Counted from the stretch's first letter, positions 16,358 to 25,199 are shown. The stretch is 64,000 nucleotides of DNA from Halobacillus_A sp043497005 (GCF_043497005.1 NZ_JBIEKE010000004.1:142444-206443); one strand, 5' to 3'. Translations and numbers: made by a program. Notes: generated from the letters alone by a model not told the origin.

Positions 16358-17209
16358 ATGATTCAGTTACCAAACGACCCAGAATACTATTCTGTTGAAG
16401 AAGCAGCAGACGAGCTGTTATTGCAAATAAGTGAATTTATCGGAGTGAATACTGTTTACATCGCAAAAAAAGAAGAAAGTTATATGCAGGTCCTCGATTC
16501 CTATAATAAAAGTAAACATGTCGTGGACTCAGATTTACAAGTAAATTATGAAGATTCATACTGTCAATTTGTGATGGAATCGACCGATAATCACTTTAAA
16601 ACTTTCAACTTATCTACCGAAGAAGCCACCACACACATGAAACTAGCCAAAGAGCTTGGAGCTAAAGCCTTTATGGGAGTTAAACTCTACGGTAAGGATC
16701 ATGAAGAGTTTGGAACCTTATGTGTAATGGACCTTGAGGAGAAACAATTCACAGAAAGAGAACTTTCTTTTTTGCAGTCGGTCGGCAAAGTTTTTAATTT
16801 TATTATTAACCTGGATGAAACGAAACAGCAGGTTGACCTTCTCTCGACGCCGATTGTTCCTGTAACTGAGGGTGTTGTTGTTTTACCTCTTGTAGGAATA
16901 ATGAACGAGGAGCGTTCTTCCCGTCTTTTAGAGAATATCCTTCACCAGGCGCACAAAGAGGATTTGGATTACTTCATTATAGATTTATCCGGTCTTATTA
17001 CCTTTAATAATTTATTCACCAATCATTTAATCCATATTATTGATGCTCTCGAATTAATGGGTATCATTCCTGTGGTTACAGGAGTACGCCCTGACATTGC
17101 AATGGCTCAAGTAAACCAAGGGACTAATTTCAACAAAATAAAAGTGGCTGCCAGTCTCGAGCAGGCTTTACAGCAAATCGGTTTTTCACTCATAAAAAAT
17201 GAAGCATAG
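16358..17209 (+). CDS. GAF-STAS two-domain protein (RsbR/stressosome-like)
   Basis: The 283-residue cytoplasmic protein has an N-terminal GAF domain (about 1-150, ending FGTLCVMDLEEKQFTERELSFL) and a C-terminal STAS domain (about 165-280). The STAS part aligns to RsbR paralogues of the stressosome. The two conserved phospho-acceptor positions look replaced: DTxxAHH by NNLFTNH, and the Thr of GIRPEIAQT by GVRPDIAMA. It may bind a small ligand and modulate a stressosome without RsbT phosphorylation. The start at 16358 follows GTGAGGAG. No rsb genes are adjacent. Confidence 0.78.
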   Translation: MIQLPNDPEYYSVEEAADELLLQISEFIGVNTVYIAKKEESYMQVLDSYNKSKHVVDSDLQVNYEDSYCQFVMESTDNHFKTFNLSTEEATTHMKLAKELGAKAFMGVKLYGKDHEEFGTLCVMDLEEKQFTERELSFLQSVGKVFNFIINLDETKQQVDLLSTPIVPVTEGVVVLPLVGIMNEERSSRLLENILHQAHKEDLDYFIIDLSGLITFNNLFTNHLIHIIDALELMGIIPVVTGVRPDIAMAQVNQGTNFNKIKVAASLEQALQQIGFSLIKNEA

Positions 17210-17232
17210 CGTTAAGCTATGCTTCATTTTTT
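17194..17232. terminator. Bidirectional terminator overlapping two gene ends
   Basis: AAAAAATGAAGCATAGC pairs with GCTATGCTTCATTTTTT around GTTAA. The stem contains the last codons of the GAF-STAS gene and reaches into the last codons of the converging oxidoreductase. Confidence 0.92.
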
Positions 17233-18345
17233 AGCTAATGCTAAATCAATGCGATAATGATCCGGGTCTAACTCTGTTGTTTCTCCTAATACCATGCGTG
17301 CAAGCTCCGCTCCTATATAAGGTCCCGAGGTTAATCCCGAAGCTCCTAGACCATTCGCTAAATAAAGTCCATCATAATTTCGCAATGGACCATACACAGG
17401 CAGTGAATTAGGAGTAAACGGCCGGAAGCCAACTCTCGTTTCTACGAACGTTCCTTTCGCCAGACCTGGAGCTACCCCAAGTACTTTATGAAAAATCTCA
17501 TGTAAGCCTCCAGCTGTAACTCGCGCATCAAACTTTTCCTTTGTTTCATGTGTCGCACCTGCGACAACTCGTCCATGATCAAATGTCAGCAAGTATTTAT
17601 TAGTGGGAGGCATAACGACCGGCCAATCTGCTGTCTCCGTTTGCGGCAATTCTAAATGTACAATTTGAGCCTTTTGTGGATGAACAAGAAATTCCTCTTC
17701 AAGAGGAAGAATAAGTTCTTTAGCCCATGCTCCAGCAGTAACAATAACTGCATCACCATGGATCGGCCCATTCGTCGTATTTACCCCTACGATACGGGAG
17801 CCTTCCACTTTCAAATCTGCACCTGTTTGGATAAATTGAACGCCTCTCCGTGTAGAAGCACGAATTAAAGCATCACGAAGTGCACGCCCATCTACTTTGG
17901 CTGCTCCACTAATAAAGATGGATCCGTAACTTTCATCTAGAGGAGGGAACATAGATTTTGTTTCTTCTGGAGATAGCCGCTTAATTTCTCCCATTTCAGG
18001 TGCAGATTTCCTCCGTTCCAGCGCCCGCTCCAACATCTCTTCTAATTTTTCTTCTTCTGTATGAAGGCGCAGTGCTCCTACACGCTTGTAACCTGTTTCT
18101 TTTTCTCCGTCCGATTCCAGCTCTTTAATTAAATCTGGGTAATAGCGCGCTCCCCCCTTAGCTAGTTCATACCATGCTTTGTTTTTTCGCTGAGATAGCC
18201 ACGGACAAATAATCCCTGCTGCTGCATCCGTAGCCTGACCTCTATCATTGCGATCCACAACCGTTACTTGAGCACCTGACTTAGCTAAATAGTACGCTGT
18301 GGATGCTCCAAGAATTCCTGAGCCTATTACAATATATGATTTCAA
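17224..18345 (-). CDS. FAD-dependent oxidoreductase of the D-amino acid/glycine oxidase family
   Basis: The 373-residue DAO-family flavoprotein opens with the dinucleotide fold VIGSGILGASTAYYLAKSG and carries a second FAD-contact near the C-terminus (GLYLANGLGASGLTSGPYIGAELA). The RVGFRPFTPNSLPVYGPL stretch is typical of the family, whose members oxidise amines such as glycine, sarcosine or D-amino acids. The substrate cannot be assigned. No thiamine genes flank it, so it is not obviously ThiO. It is transcribed alone. Confidence 0.87.
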   Translation of the reverse strand: MKSYIVIGSGILGASTAYYLAKSGAQVTVVDRNDRGQATDAAAGIICPWLSQRKNKAWYELAKGGARYYPDLIKELESDGEKETGYKRVGALRLHTEEEKLEEMLERALERRKSAPEMGEIKRLSPEETKSMFPPLDESYGSIFISGAAKVDGRALRDALIRASTRRGVQFIQTGADLKVEGSRIVGVNTTNGPIHGDAVIVTAGAWAKELILPLEEEFLVHPQKAQIVHLELPQTETADWPVVMPPTNKYLLTFDHGRVVAGATHETKEKFDARVTAGGLHEIFHKVLGVAPGLAKGTFVETRVGFRPFTPNSLPVYGPLRNYDGLYLANGLGASGLTSGPYIGAELARMVLGETTELDPDHYRIDLALAKK

Positions 18346-18495
18346 TCTAGAACACCTTTTCTCTCATAAATTTAAGTCTAGCTCTCATTTTACAGGATAT
18401 ATGAGGGTTTTTCTAATCGAGGGAAAGTTATAGGGGTGATATTAGTCATTCCATATAAAAAAGTAACACCGGGCCCCTTCACCTCTCAGTGTTAC

Positions 18496-19095
18496 TCATT
18501 CTACTTTCACTAAATCTGCTTCCACGATATAACGATATGGAGCATCTCCTACAAATTGAAAAGGATAGCAGGTGGAGATCGTTAAAGTAGGGGTATCTTT
18601 TTCTACGACAACACTTTTATCATCTTCCTTAACGAGAAAAAGCTCTCGAATTTGATAGGCATACTCTTTTCCTCCATAATCCACATACACAAGATCTCCT
18701 ATTTTTAAATCTCCCATTTCAGAGAAAACCGTATCACGGTGCCCGGACAGCAGAGTGTGTCCGTTAACATCAGGAGTTTCCGTCCATTCACTTTCATGCA
18801 TTCCAACACCCTGGGTTAAGGTCTCATCATCTGTGCCCCAATAGACAGGGTATTTTTGCTCGATAGAAGGAATCTTCAATTCAGCCATTTCTTCACCTTT
18901 CACAAAACTGGCATCCCCATTTTCTTCCGCCACAGTCTCTGTATCTAAAACGGTATCGTCATATTCCAAATAATCGTTCAGTTCGCTGGCACTCATGGAC
19001 TGAATCACCTGACGTTGTTCCCACCATCCATACCCAAAGTAAGCGACAATGGAAAAGCCGATGACCATTATGAGAATTCCGATCTTTCGTTTCAT
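18496..19095 (-). CDS. Class D sortase
   Basis: The 199-residue protein has one N-terminal membrane anchor and a sortase domain outside. The catalytic His is in LLSGHRDTVF, the Cys near residue 176 in TISTCYPF, and the Arg follows in APYRYIVEA. The LSTCYP-type motif and GMH near the His fit class D sortases, which prefer LPxTA-type signals. The start at 19095 follows GGAGGTTTTG; the longer frame to 19128 covers this site. The upstream neighbour encodes an LPDTA protein, its likely substrate. Confidence 0.9.
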   Translation of the reverse strand: MKRKIGILIMVIGFSIVAYFGYGWWEQRQVIQSMSASELNDYLEYDDTVLDTETVAEENGDASFVKGEEMAELKIPSIEQKYPVYWGTDDETLTQGVGMHESEWTETPDVNGHTLLSGHRDTVFSEMGDLKIGDLVYVDYGGKEYAYQIRELFLVKEDDKSVVVEKDTPTLTISTCYPFQFVGDAPYRYIVEADLVKVE

Positions 19096-19116
19096 CTTCA
19101 AAACCTCCATAGAAAG

Positions 19117-19144
19117 GAAGACAGGCATTTTCTCGCCTGCCTTC
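19117..19144 (-). terminator. Hairpin between the LPDTA gene and the sortase gene
   Basis: GAAGACAGGC (19117-19126) and GCCTGCCTTC (19135-19144) pair with one mismatch. It lies between the two genes of the probable operon and lacks a long T run, so it may only attenuate or stabilise mRNA. Confidence 0.5.
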
Positions 19145-19166
19145 TTAAGGGATGGGGAATGATGAA

Positions 19167-19649
19167 TTAGTTTAGTGATTTTTTACGAAAAACCAGCAGT
19201 CCGCCAGCACCTGTAATAAGAGCCCCCATTAACATCATGAATGGCTGATTTGTTGCAGTATCTGGCAATTCTCCGCCTTCTTCACTAGAAGTACCATCAT
19301 CTCCGTCTCCAGCTGCCGATTCATCTGCGTCCTCATCAGATTCTTCTGATGCTTCTTCAGTTTCGTCTGAGCTTTCCTCATCTTCTTCGGAAGACTCTTC
19401 CCCATTATAGTTTTCATAAACCCCGTCTGTCAGCGACTCGCAAGGCTGCCCGTCGCTATCACGGTCTAAATCTGAGGGATCATTTTCAGCACTGTAGTCA
19501 TGGGATTCCCAGAATTCCATGACTTCTTCTCCTGTTTCAAAATCACCACAGTTCTTATCTCCACTGTGATCTGCAAACGCTACACCAGATCCCAGAAAAA
19601 TACCTGCCAAAAAACCAACACTGCATAAGACCATTAACAGTTTCTTCAA
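19167..19649 (-). CDS. LPDTA cell-wall-anchored protein with an Excalibur-type calcium motif
   Basis: The 160-residue precursor has a signal peptide (about 1-26, ending VAFA). A small domain follows with two Cys (CGDF near 34 and CESL near 71) and the DRDSDGQPCE motif of Excalibur calcium-binding domains. An extremely acidic Glu/Ser/Asp linker covers about residues 84-127. The sorting signal begins LPDTA at 128, then a hydrophobic helix and RKK tail. Signal and adjacent class D sortase fit each other. The acidic linker suits a high-salt surface. Function beyond calcium or surface binding is unknown. Confidence 0.87.
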   Translation of the reverse strand: MKKLLMVLCSVGFLAGIFLGSGVAFADHSGDKNCGDFETGEEVMEFWESHDYSAENDPSDLDRDSDGQPCESLTDGVYENYNGEESSEEDEESSDETEEASEESDEDADESAAGDGDDGTSSEEGGELPDTATNQPFMMLMGALITGAGGLLVFRKKSLN

Positions 19650-19776
19650 GAAAAAACTCCCTTATTAAGTATTTTTTCCCATCCCTTTGTACTGCCATAT
19701 TACAACAATTTACCAGTGAAGTATACACAAAAGGCGAAATTTTCTGTTAATAATTCATTTTTCTCCTACTAACGCG

Positions 19777-19808
19777 CAAAAAAACCGCAAATGCGATAGC
19801 ATCTGCGG
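19777..19808 (-). terminator. Terminator of the ars-trxB operon
   Basis: CCGCAAATGC (19785-19794) pairs with GCATCTGCGG (19799-19808), with one mismatch. The A run at 19778-19784 gives the minus-strand T tract. It follows the trxB stop closely. Confidence 0.88.
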
Positions 19809-19815
19809 ATTTATA

Positions 19816-20769
19816 TTAAGATAAGCTTTGACTCCAATCCACTGTCGCTTCACCCTCTAAAAAGCGCTCAGCGTCCATCGCAGCCATGCACCCTGTGCCT
19901 GCTGCTGTAATGGCTTGACGATACTTTTGATCTTGAACATCCCCGCAGGCAAAAACTCCAGGAATATTCGTATTTGTTGTACCAGGCTCCACGAGTAGAT
20001 AACCTTTCTCATCCATGTCCAGTTTTCCTTTAAGGAACTCTGTATTTGGGTTATGACCAATTGCTACGAAAATCCCGTCCGCTTCGATAAGCTCTTCCTT
20101 TTCTGTATCTGCGTCTTTAACTTTTAATCCGGTTATTTTCATGCCATCAGATATCATCTCTACAGGAGACTTATTAAGCGCCCAAGTAATCTTATCATTC
20201 GCTTTCGCACGGTCCTGCATAATTTTAGAAGCGCGCAGTTCATGACGGCGGTGGACTACTTGAACTTCATCCGCAAACTTCGTAAGGAAATTTGCTTCCT
20301 CCATGGCAGAATCTCCCCCACCAATTATCAATACTTTCTTTCCGCGGAAAAAGAAACCGTCGCATGTCGCACAGGTACTTACACCTTTTCCGATGTTATC
20401 TTTTTCTCCTGGAATATCTAAAAGTTTAGCGGAAGCTCCTGTAGAAATAATGAGAGATTGTGTTTCAAGCTCACCAAGACCATCAACAGATAACTTGAAA
20501 GGGCGCTGGTCCATATTCACGTCCGTTACCCATCCTCTTTTGAATGTTGCTCCGAAACGCTCGGCTTGTTTTTTCATGTTATCCATTAATTCCGGCCCCA
20601 TAATTCCATCAGGGAACCCCGGGAAGTTCTCCACCTCTGTCGTTAGTGTAAGCTGGCCGCCTGGTTCCGGTCCTTCAATGACAAGGGGTTCCATATTTGC
20701 TCGCGCTAAGTAGACCGCTGCTGTTAATCCAGCAGGTCCTGTCCCTAAAATAATCGCTTGATGTGGCAT
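19816..20769 (-). CDS. trxB: Thioredoxin reductase (in the ars operon)
   Basis: The 317-residue flavoprotein has the N-terminal FAD motif GTGPAGLTAAVY, the redox pair Cys133/Cys136 (CATC), the NADPH motif GGGDSAMEEA and the final GVFACGDVQDQKYRQ. It reduces thioredoxin. It lies 15 bases after arsA as the last gene of the operon. This makes sense because the thioredoxin-coupled ArsC encoded upstream consumes reduced thioredoxin. It may be an operon-dedicated copy beside a housekeeping trxB elsewhere. Confidence 0.95.
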   Translation of the reverse strand: MPHQAIILGTGPAGLTAAVYLARANMEPLVIEGPEPGGQLTLTTEVENFPGFPDGIMGPELMDNMKKQAERFGATFKRGWVTDVNMDQRPFKLSVDGLGELETQSLIISTGASAKLLDIPGEKDNIGKGVSTCATCDGFFFRGKKVLIIGGGDSAMEEANFLTKFADEVQVVHRRHELRASKIMQDRAKANDKITWALNKSPVEMISDGMKITGLKVKDADTEKEELIEADGIFVAIGHNPNTEFLKGKLDMDEKGYLLVEPGTTNTNIPGVFACGDVQDQKYRQAITAAGTGCMAAMDAERFLEGEATVDWSQSLS

Positions 20770-20784
20770 AATCGAATTCCTCCT

Positions 20785-22533
20785 TTATTGCAGAACTTCT
20801 TTGAATAGTGTTTGGGTGCTCCAAGACAGCACAGCTGCTCGCTCTCTGTCTTTTCGTACTCGTTTGATCCATTTACCTTCTGCTTTAGCTTTCGTTATTA
20901 ATAAAGCATCTACAGTTTGTGTCGCTGATAAGCATTGATTCATGATCCACCAGCTCGGATGTAGCCCAGCCCTTCGTAAATCAGTCTCTAACCGCTCGGC
21001 TTCGAATACAGGCGTAGCTTCAGGCAGGGTCACAATACATATTTTTGTATACGTATCATCTTGAAGCGTCGGGAGCAGTTTCTTCACAGACTCCGGCACT
21101 TCACCCGCCGTCCGCTGTATTTCTTTATGATACGACTGTGCGGCATCTAATAATAATAAAGTATGCCCGGTTGGCGCGGTATCAATTACGATAAAGTCTT
21201 CATTAGAATGCTCTACAACGTCAGCAAATGCGCGAAAGACAGCAATTTCCTCTGTGCATGGAGAATCTAAGTCTTCTTTGAGAAATTTCAGCTCTTCCCC
21301 ATTTAAACTACTACCCGTTTCACGAAGAACTTGATCCTTATATCGTTCAGTTTCTGTTTTTGGGTCAATGCAGCTTATGCTTAACTGCTCCTTTTTATTA
21401 TCGGCAAACAACCGGCTGACATGATCTGCTGGATCTGTTGTGGTGAGTCGTACTCGAAAACCTTTTTGTATTAATCCTAAAGCAATAGACGAAGCCGTCG
21501 TCGTTTTGCCGACCCCGCCTTTGCCCATAGTAAAAATAAGACCTTTCTCCATTTTTGCAAAATCATTAATAACATCTTGGAAATCAGGAGCATCATTAAC
21601 CTCAGTCTCTTGGTCATTCTCATCTAATTCTGTGTCACCTGCTATCCATTGACGCAAGGAACTGATTCCATTTAAAGATAGTGGAGCAAAAGGCAGCTCA
21701 TACGTTTCTAAAGCCTTTAAGTGATTCGAGAGCTGTTGTAAAGCACGATGCTGATTATTACGAAAGCCCTGGGATACTTCATCACCTTCGACTGCAGGGT
21801 GTGAGATCAAACCATTCATAATAAGAAACTGGTTATCGATACCTAGCTCAGCCAACTCTTTTGAAGAGCGATCCGCTTCATATAATGACGATTCATCTGG
21901 ACGACTTACAAGAAACAGTACGGTTTTCTCGTCGTCGTTCAGGCTGGCAACCGCTTGGTCGTACACCTGCTTTTTACCCTTTAACGAAGACATCGGTCCG
22001 AGACAAGAAGCTCCATTAGGGTTCTCTTCCATAAATCCTGACCATGCTTGCGGGAGCTGAAGCAAACGAAGCGTATGACCGGTTGGAGCAGTATCAAATA
22101 CGATATGATCAAACTGTTCCTGAAGCTGCTCATCACTTAAAAACGTTGTGAAGGAATCAAAAGCAGCAATCTCTGTCGTACAGGCTCCTGACATTTGTTC
22201 CTCCATCGAAGCAATTACAGATTCAGGAAGCTTACCTTTATAAGGTGCGATCGAATTCTCGCGGTGCTGCTCGGCTGCTTCTTCTGGGTCAAGGTTCGCT
22301 ACGGCCAGACTTGGAACCTCGTCCAGGAAGCTCCATTCATTCGTTAATTCTTCTTGAAAAATATCTTGTAAATTTGAAGCAGGATCCGTACTAATAAGAA
22401 GAACTCTTTTCCCTTGATCGGCTAAGGAGATAGCTGTAGCACAAGCGGTAGAAGTTTTCCCTACACCACCTTTCCCGGTAAAAAAGAGAAAGCGAGGATA
22501 AATTAGCTTCGTTGGATCGAACCATTCATACAT
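20785..22533 (-). CDS. arsA: Arsenite efflux ATPase subunit ArsA (two-domain)
   Basis: The 582-residue protein is two fused ATPase halves, A1 and A2, each with a P-loop (GKGGVGKTSTA near residue 20 and GKGGVGKTTTA near 337) and the FDTAPTGHTLRLL / IDTAPTGHTLLLL signature. The three metalloid-binding Cys of classical ArsA have counterparts in GACTTEIA, ASCLGPM and SPCTEEIA. It energises ArsB for arsenite or antimonite export. ArsA is uncommon in Bacillaceae, where arsRBC usually suffices. Confidence 0.95.
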   Translation of the reverse strand: MYEWFDPTKLIYPRFLFFTGKGGVGKTSTACATAISLADQGKRVLLISTDPASNLQDIFQEELTNEWSFLDEVPSLAVANLDPEEAAEQHRENSIAPYKGKLPESVIASMEEQMSGACTTEIAAFDSFTTFLSDEQLQEQFDHIVFDTAPTGHTLRLLQLPQAWSGFMEENPNGASCLGPMSSLKGKKQVYDQAVASLNDDEKTVLFLVSRPDESSLYEADRSSKELAELGIDNQFLIMNGLISHPAVEGDEVSQGFRNNQHRALQQLSNHLKALETYELPFAPLSLNGISSLRQWIAGDTELDENDQETEVNDAPDFQDVINDFAKMEKGLIFTMGKGGVGKTTTASSIALGLIQKGFRVRLTTTDPADHVSRLFADNKKEQLSISCIDPKTETERYKDQVLRETGSSLNGEELKFLKEDLDSPCTEEIAVFRAFADVVEHSNEDFIVIDTAPTGHTLLLLDAAQSYHKEIQRTAGEVPESVKKLLPTLQDDTYTKICIVTLPEATPVFEAERLETDLRRAGLHPSWWIMNQCLSATQTVDALLITKAKAEGKWIKRVRKDRERAAVLSWSTQTLFKEVLQ

Positions 22534-22544
22534 AGGAATTCTCC

Positions 22545-22898
22545 TTACTCAAGAATTGTAAATTGAGATTTAGGTTCTGCTGAGAATTTCTTTCTTTCAA
22601 TGCCTGACCATTCGGAAAATTCTTCTGCAGTTGGGTATCCCCCTGCTTTAACTGCTTCTCCATCTACTAAAACTAATGGCAGAGCCTGTTCCCCATGGTC
22701 ATCAAGCTGCTGGCGGACCACTGAATTTTCTACAAATTGCTGAGGTTCAGTTGAAAGATTATAACGTGCTACCTCAATATTTTCTTTTTCCAGGATGCCT
22801 AGATTATTGGCTACTTTTGTCAGCTCAGGGTCTACGCCTGGGCCGCAAACACCTGTAGAACAACACATTGCCGGATCAAAGATTGCGATTTTCTTCAT
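22545..22898 (-). CDS. arsD: Arsenical chaperone ArsD
   Basis: The 117-residue metallochaperone has the key Cys12, Cys13 and Cys18 (MCCSTGVCGPG), which hand arsenite to ArsA. The remaining conserved GILEKENIEVARYNL and LPLVLVDGE segments give the thioredoxin-like fold. The vicinal Cys pairs found later in some ArsD proteins are absent. It lies 11 bases before arsA. Confidence 0.95.
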   Translation of the reverse strand: MKKIAIFDPAMCCSTGVCGPGVDPELTKVANNLGILEKENIEVARYNLSTEPQQFVENSVVRQQLDDHGEQALPLVLVDGEAVKAGGYPTAEEFSEWSGIERKKFSAEPKSQFTILE

Positions 22899-22918
22899 AC
22901 GAGAATCTCTCCTTTTTA

Positions 22919-22947
22919 AGAAAAGCCGAGAGGATCTCCCGGCTTTT
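22919..22947 (-). terminator. Intra-operon hairpin between arsC and arsD
   Basis: AAAAGCCGAGAG and CTCCCGGCTTTT form a terminator-shaped stem in the 53-base gap between arsC and arsD. The minus-strand U tract is short. It may lower expression of arsD-arsA-trxB relative to arsRBC. Confidence 0.6.
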
Positions 22948-22951
22948 GTTT

Positions 22952-23371
22952 TTATTCTTTATCTTTAGCAAATGTTTGAATACGATCACTAATTTGGTCA
23001 CGCACTCTTTGGAAAACCGTCCACTTTTCTTCGTCTGTACCTTCTGCTTTAGCAGGATCGTCAAATCCCCAGTGGAAGCGTGTTACATGCGGAGGCGTCA
23101 TTGGACATTTGTCATTTGCATCCCCACACAGTGTAATAGCGTAAGCCGCGTTGTTTAAAATATCCGGATCGATAATATCGGATGTTTGATCGCTAATATC
23201 AATATCCACTTCGTTCATCGCTCGGACGGCATTAGGATTTAACCCATGTGCTTCAATACCCGCAGAACGGACATCGAATTCATCTCCTAAATATTTTTTA
23301 CCAAATCCTTCAGCCATCTGGCTGCGGCAAGAGTTTCCTGTACATAGAAAGTAAATGACTGGTTTAGACAT
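22952..23371 (-). CDS. arsC: Arsenate reductase, thioredoxin-dependent
   Basis: The 139-residue enzyme is the low-molecular-weight phosphatase-like ArsC of the Staphylococcus pI258/Bacillus type. The C-x5-R loop is Cys10-TGNSC-Arg16, and the redox Cys82 and Cys89 are in LCGDANDKC. This three-Cys relay is regenerated by thioredoxin, which links it to trxB at the operon end. It reduces arsenate to arsenite for export by ArsAB. Confidence 0.97.
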   Translation of the reverse strand: MSKPVIYFLCTGNSCRSQMAEGFGKKYLGDEFDVRSAGIEAHGLNPNAVRAMNEVDIDISDQTSDIIDPDILNNAAYAITLCGDANDKCPMTPPHVTRFHWGFDDPAKAEGTDEEKWTVFQRVRDQISDRIQTFAKDKE

Positions 23372-23401
23372 GATGCATTTCTCCTTTTTGTTAAAAAATA
23401 A

Positions 23402-24697
23402 TTATATAATTAGCAGCCACAAGTAAAGACCGACTAATGTAATAAACAAGGTTGGTACGGTGAGGATCACCCCTACTTTAAAGTAGTATCCCCAGGAAAT
23501 CTTAACTCCTTTAGTTGAAAGAACATGCAGCCATAACAATGTGGCCAGCGAGCCAATAGGTGTAATCTTTGGTCCTAAATCTGAACCAATTACATTGGCA
23601 TATATCAGAGCTTCACGCATCGTTCCCGTCGTATTTGTATCGGCAATGGCAAGAGCGTCGATCATAACCGTCGGCATGTTATTCATAACGGATGATAAAA
23701 TCGCAGCAATGAACCCCATAGAAACCGTAGCTACGAACATTCCCTGGTCAGCTGTGTACTGAATTAATGCTGCCAGCACATCAGTTAACCCAACGTTTCG
23801 CAATCCGTAAACGACGACGTACATTCCAACAGAGAAAAATACAATGGCCCATGGTGCTCCTTTGATCACTGTTGCTGTCTCTACCGCTGGACTTCTGCGC
23901 GCCATTATTAAGAAGAAAATGGCAACAATGCCAGCAATGATTGAGACCGGAATTTCCAATGACTCACTCGCAAAATAACCAACGAGTAACACAGCAAGAA
24001 CCACCCAGGAAAGATGGAACATTTTATGATCTAATAGTGCTTCCTTCGGTTCTTTCAGATCACTTAAATTGTAATTGCTCGGAATATCTTTTCTAAAGAA
24101 TAGATAGAGCACGAGTATACTTGCACCTAGTGAAAAGAAGTTTGGAACAATCATTCTTGAAGCATATTCAACAAACCCTATCCCGAAAAAGTCTGCCGAA
24201 ACAATGTTAACTAAGTTACTGACTACGAGTGGCAAGGAAGTGGTATCAGCTATAAATCCACTTGCCATAATAAACGGAAGAATCATCGTTTCTTTAAAAT
24301 TCAAGTTCCTTACCATCGCTAAAACAATAGGCGTTAAAATAAGCGCAGCTCCATCGTTCGCAAATAAAGCGGCAACCACAGCTCCAAGGAGTGTAACGTA
24401 AACAAACATTTTTGTTCCGTTGCCTTTCGCTATTCTCGCCATATGGAGTGCCGCCCATTCAAAGAACCCAATCTCATCAAGAATGAGTGAAATAATAATA
24501 ATGGCAATAAAAGCCAGCGTAGCATTCCATACGATATCGGTAACGGCGAGAACATCTTGAAAATCAACGACACCTACGAGTAAAGCAAGTATGGCTCCTC
24601 CGCAGGCTGACCAGCCGATCCCTAAATTTTTCGGCTGCCAAATCACTAAAATCAAAGTAAGTAAAAATATAACCGTGGCTAAAATTGCTGAACCCAA
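23402..24697 (-). CDS. arsB: Arsenite efflux membrane protein ArsB
   Basis: The 431-residue protein has about 12 membrane helices and the ArsB-family segments FANDGAALILTPIVLAM, FIADTTSLPLVVSNLVNI and NNMPTVMIDALAI. It extrudes arsenite/antimonite using proton motive force, or ATP when joined by ArsA. It starts 12 bases after the arsR stop. Confidence 0.96.
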   Translation of the reverse strand: MGSAILATVIFLLTLILVIWQPKNLGIGWSACGGAILALLVGVVDFQDVLAVTDIVWNATLAFIAIIIISLILDEIGFFEWAALHMARIAKGNGTKMFVYVTLLGAVVAALFANDGAALILTPIVLAMVRNLNFKETMILPFIMASGFIADTTSLPLVVSNLVNIVSADFFGIGFVEYASRMIVPNFFSLGASILVLYLFFRKDIPSNYNLSDLKEPKEALLDHKMFHLSWVVLAVLLVGYFASESLEIPVSIIAGIVAIFFLIMARRSPAVETATVIKGAPWAIVFFSVGMYVVVYGLRNVGLTDVLAALIQYTADQGMFVATVSMGFIAAILSSVMNNMPTVMIDALAIADTNTTGTMREALIYANVIGSDLGPKITPIGSLATLLWLHVLSTKGVKISWGYYFKVGVILTVPTLFITLVGLYLWLLII

Positions 24698-24710
24698 AAG
24701 AATCCCCCTA

Positions 24711-25055
24711 CTAATCGCATTGGATGCGCAAACCTGCTTTCTCCAATGCCTTTAATTTTTCTATCTGATCTGGAATTTGTTCTAAGATTTGCTGAATGAT
24801 TGGATAGGTTTCATGGTCTTGATTTAATGAATAGAAAATCCACTGACCTTTCCGATTCTCTCTGACCAGCCCTGCATCACGCAGTTTACGTAAGTGCTGG
24901 CTGATTGATGGCTGACTCATTTGCAGCACCTCAACAAATTCACATACACAGCACTCCCCTTCACTAATGAGGCCGATGATCGTCAAACGCGTCTTATCCC
25001 CTAATAGCTTAAGTGTCTGTGCCGCTGTTTCAATATCGATGAATGTTTTTTCCAT
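24711..25055 (-). CDS. arsR: ArsR family repressor of the ars operon
   Basis: The 114-residue winged-helix repressor has the metalloid site ECCVCEFVEVL, with Cys residues in the alpha-3 helix, and the recognition helix MSQPSISQHLRKLRDAGLV. It is the first gene of arsRBCDA-trxB, and release from its operator by arsenite is expected to induce the operon. Confidence 0.95.
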   Translation of the reverse strand: MEKTFIDIETAAQTLKLLGDKTRLTIIGLISEGECCVCEFVEVLQMSQPSISQHLRKLRDAGLVRENRKGQWIFYSLNQDHETYPIIQQILEQIPDQIEKLKALEKAGLRIQCD

Positions 25056-25073
25056 GCCCTCACCTCATTCATT

Positions 25074-25102
25074 ATAATATAAGCATATACTTATATATGC
25101 AA
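25074..25102 (-). promoter_or_regulatory. ars operon promoter and ArsR operator
   Basis: On the minus strand, TTGCAT (25102-25097) and TATTAT (25079-25074) are 17 bases apart. A perfect inverted repeat, ATATAAG/CTTATAT (25077-25083 and 25090-25096), fills the spacer, so bound repressor would block polymerase. Confidence 0.75.
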
Positions 25103-25199
25103 GTGTAATGTATCAACTTTTTGTTTAATTTAACACAAACACATAATAATATACTTATACGTTCATGTACACCATAAGAATGTAAAGTTTATGTAATTA

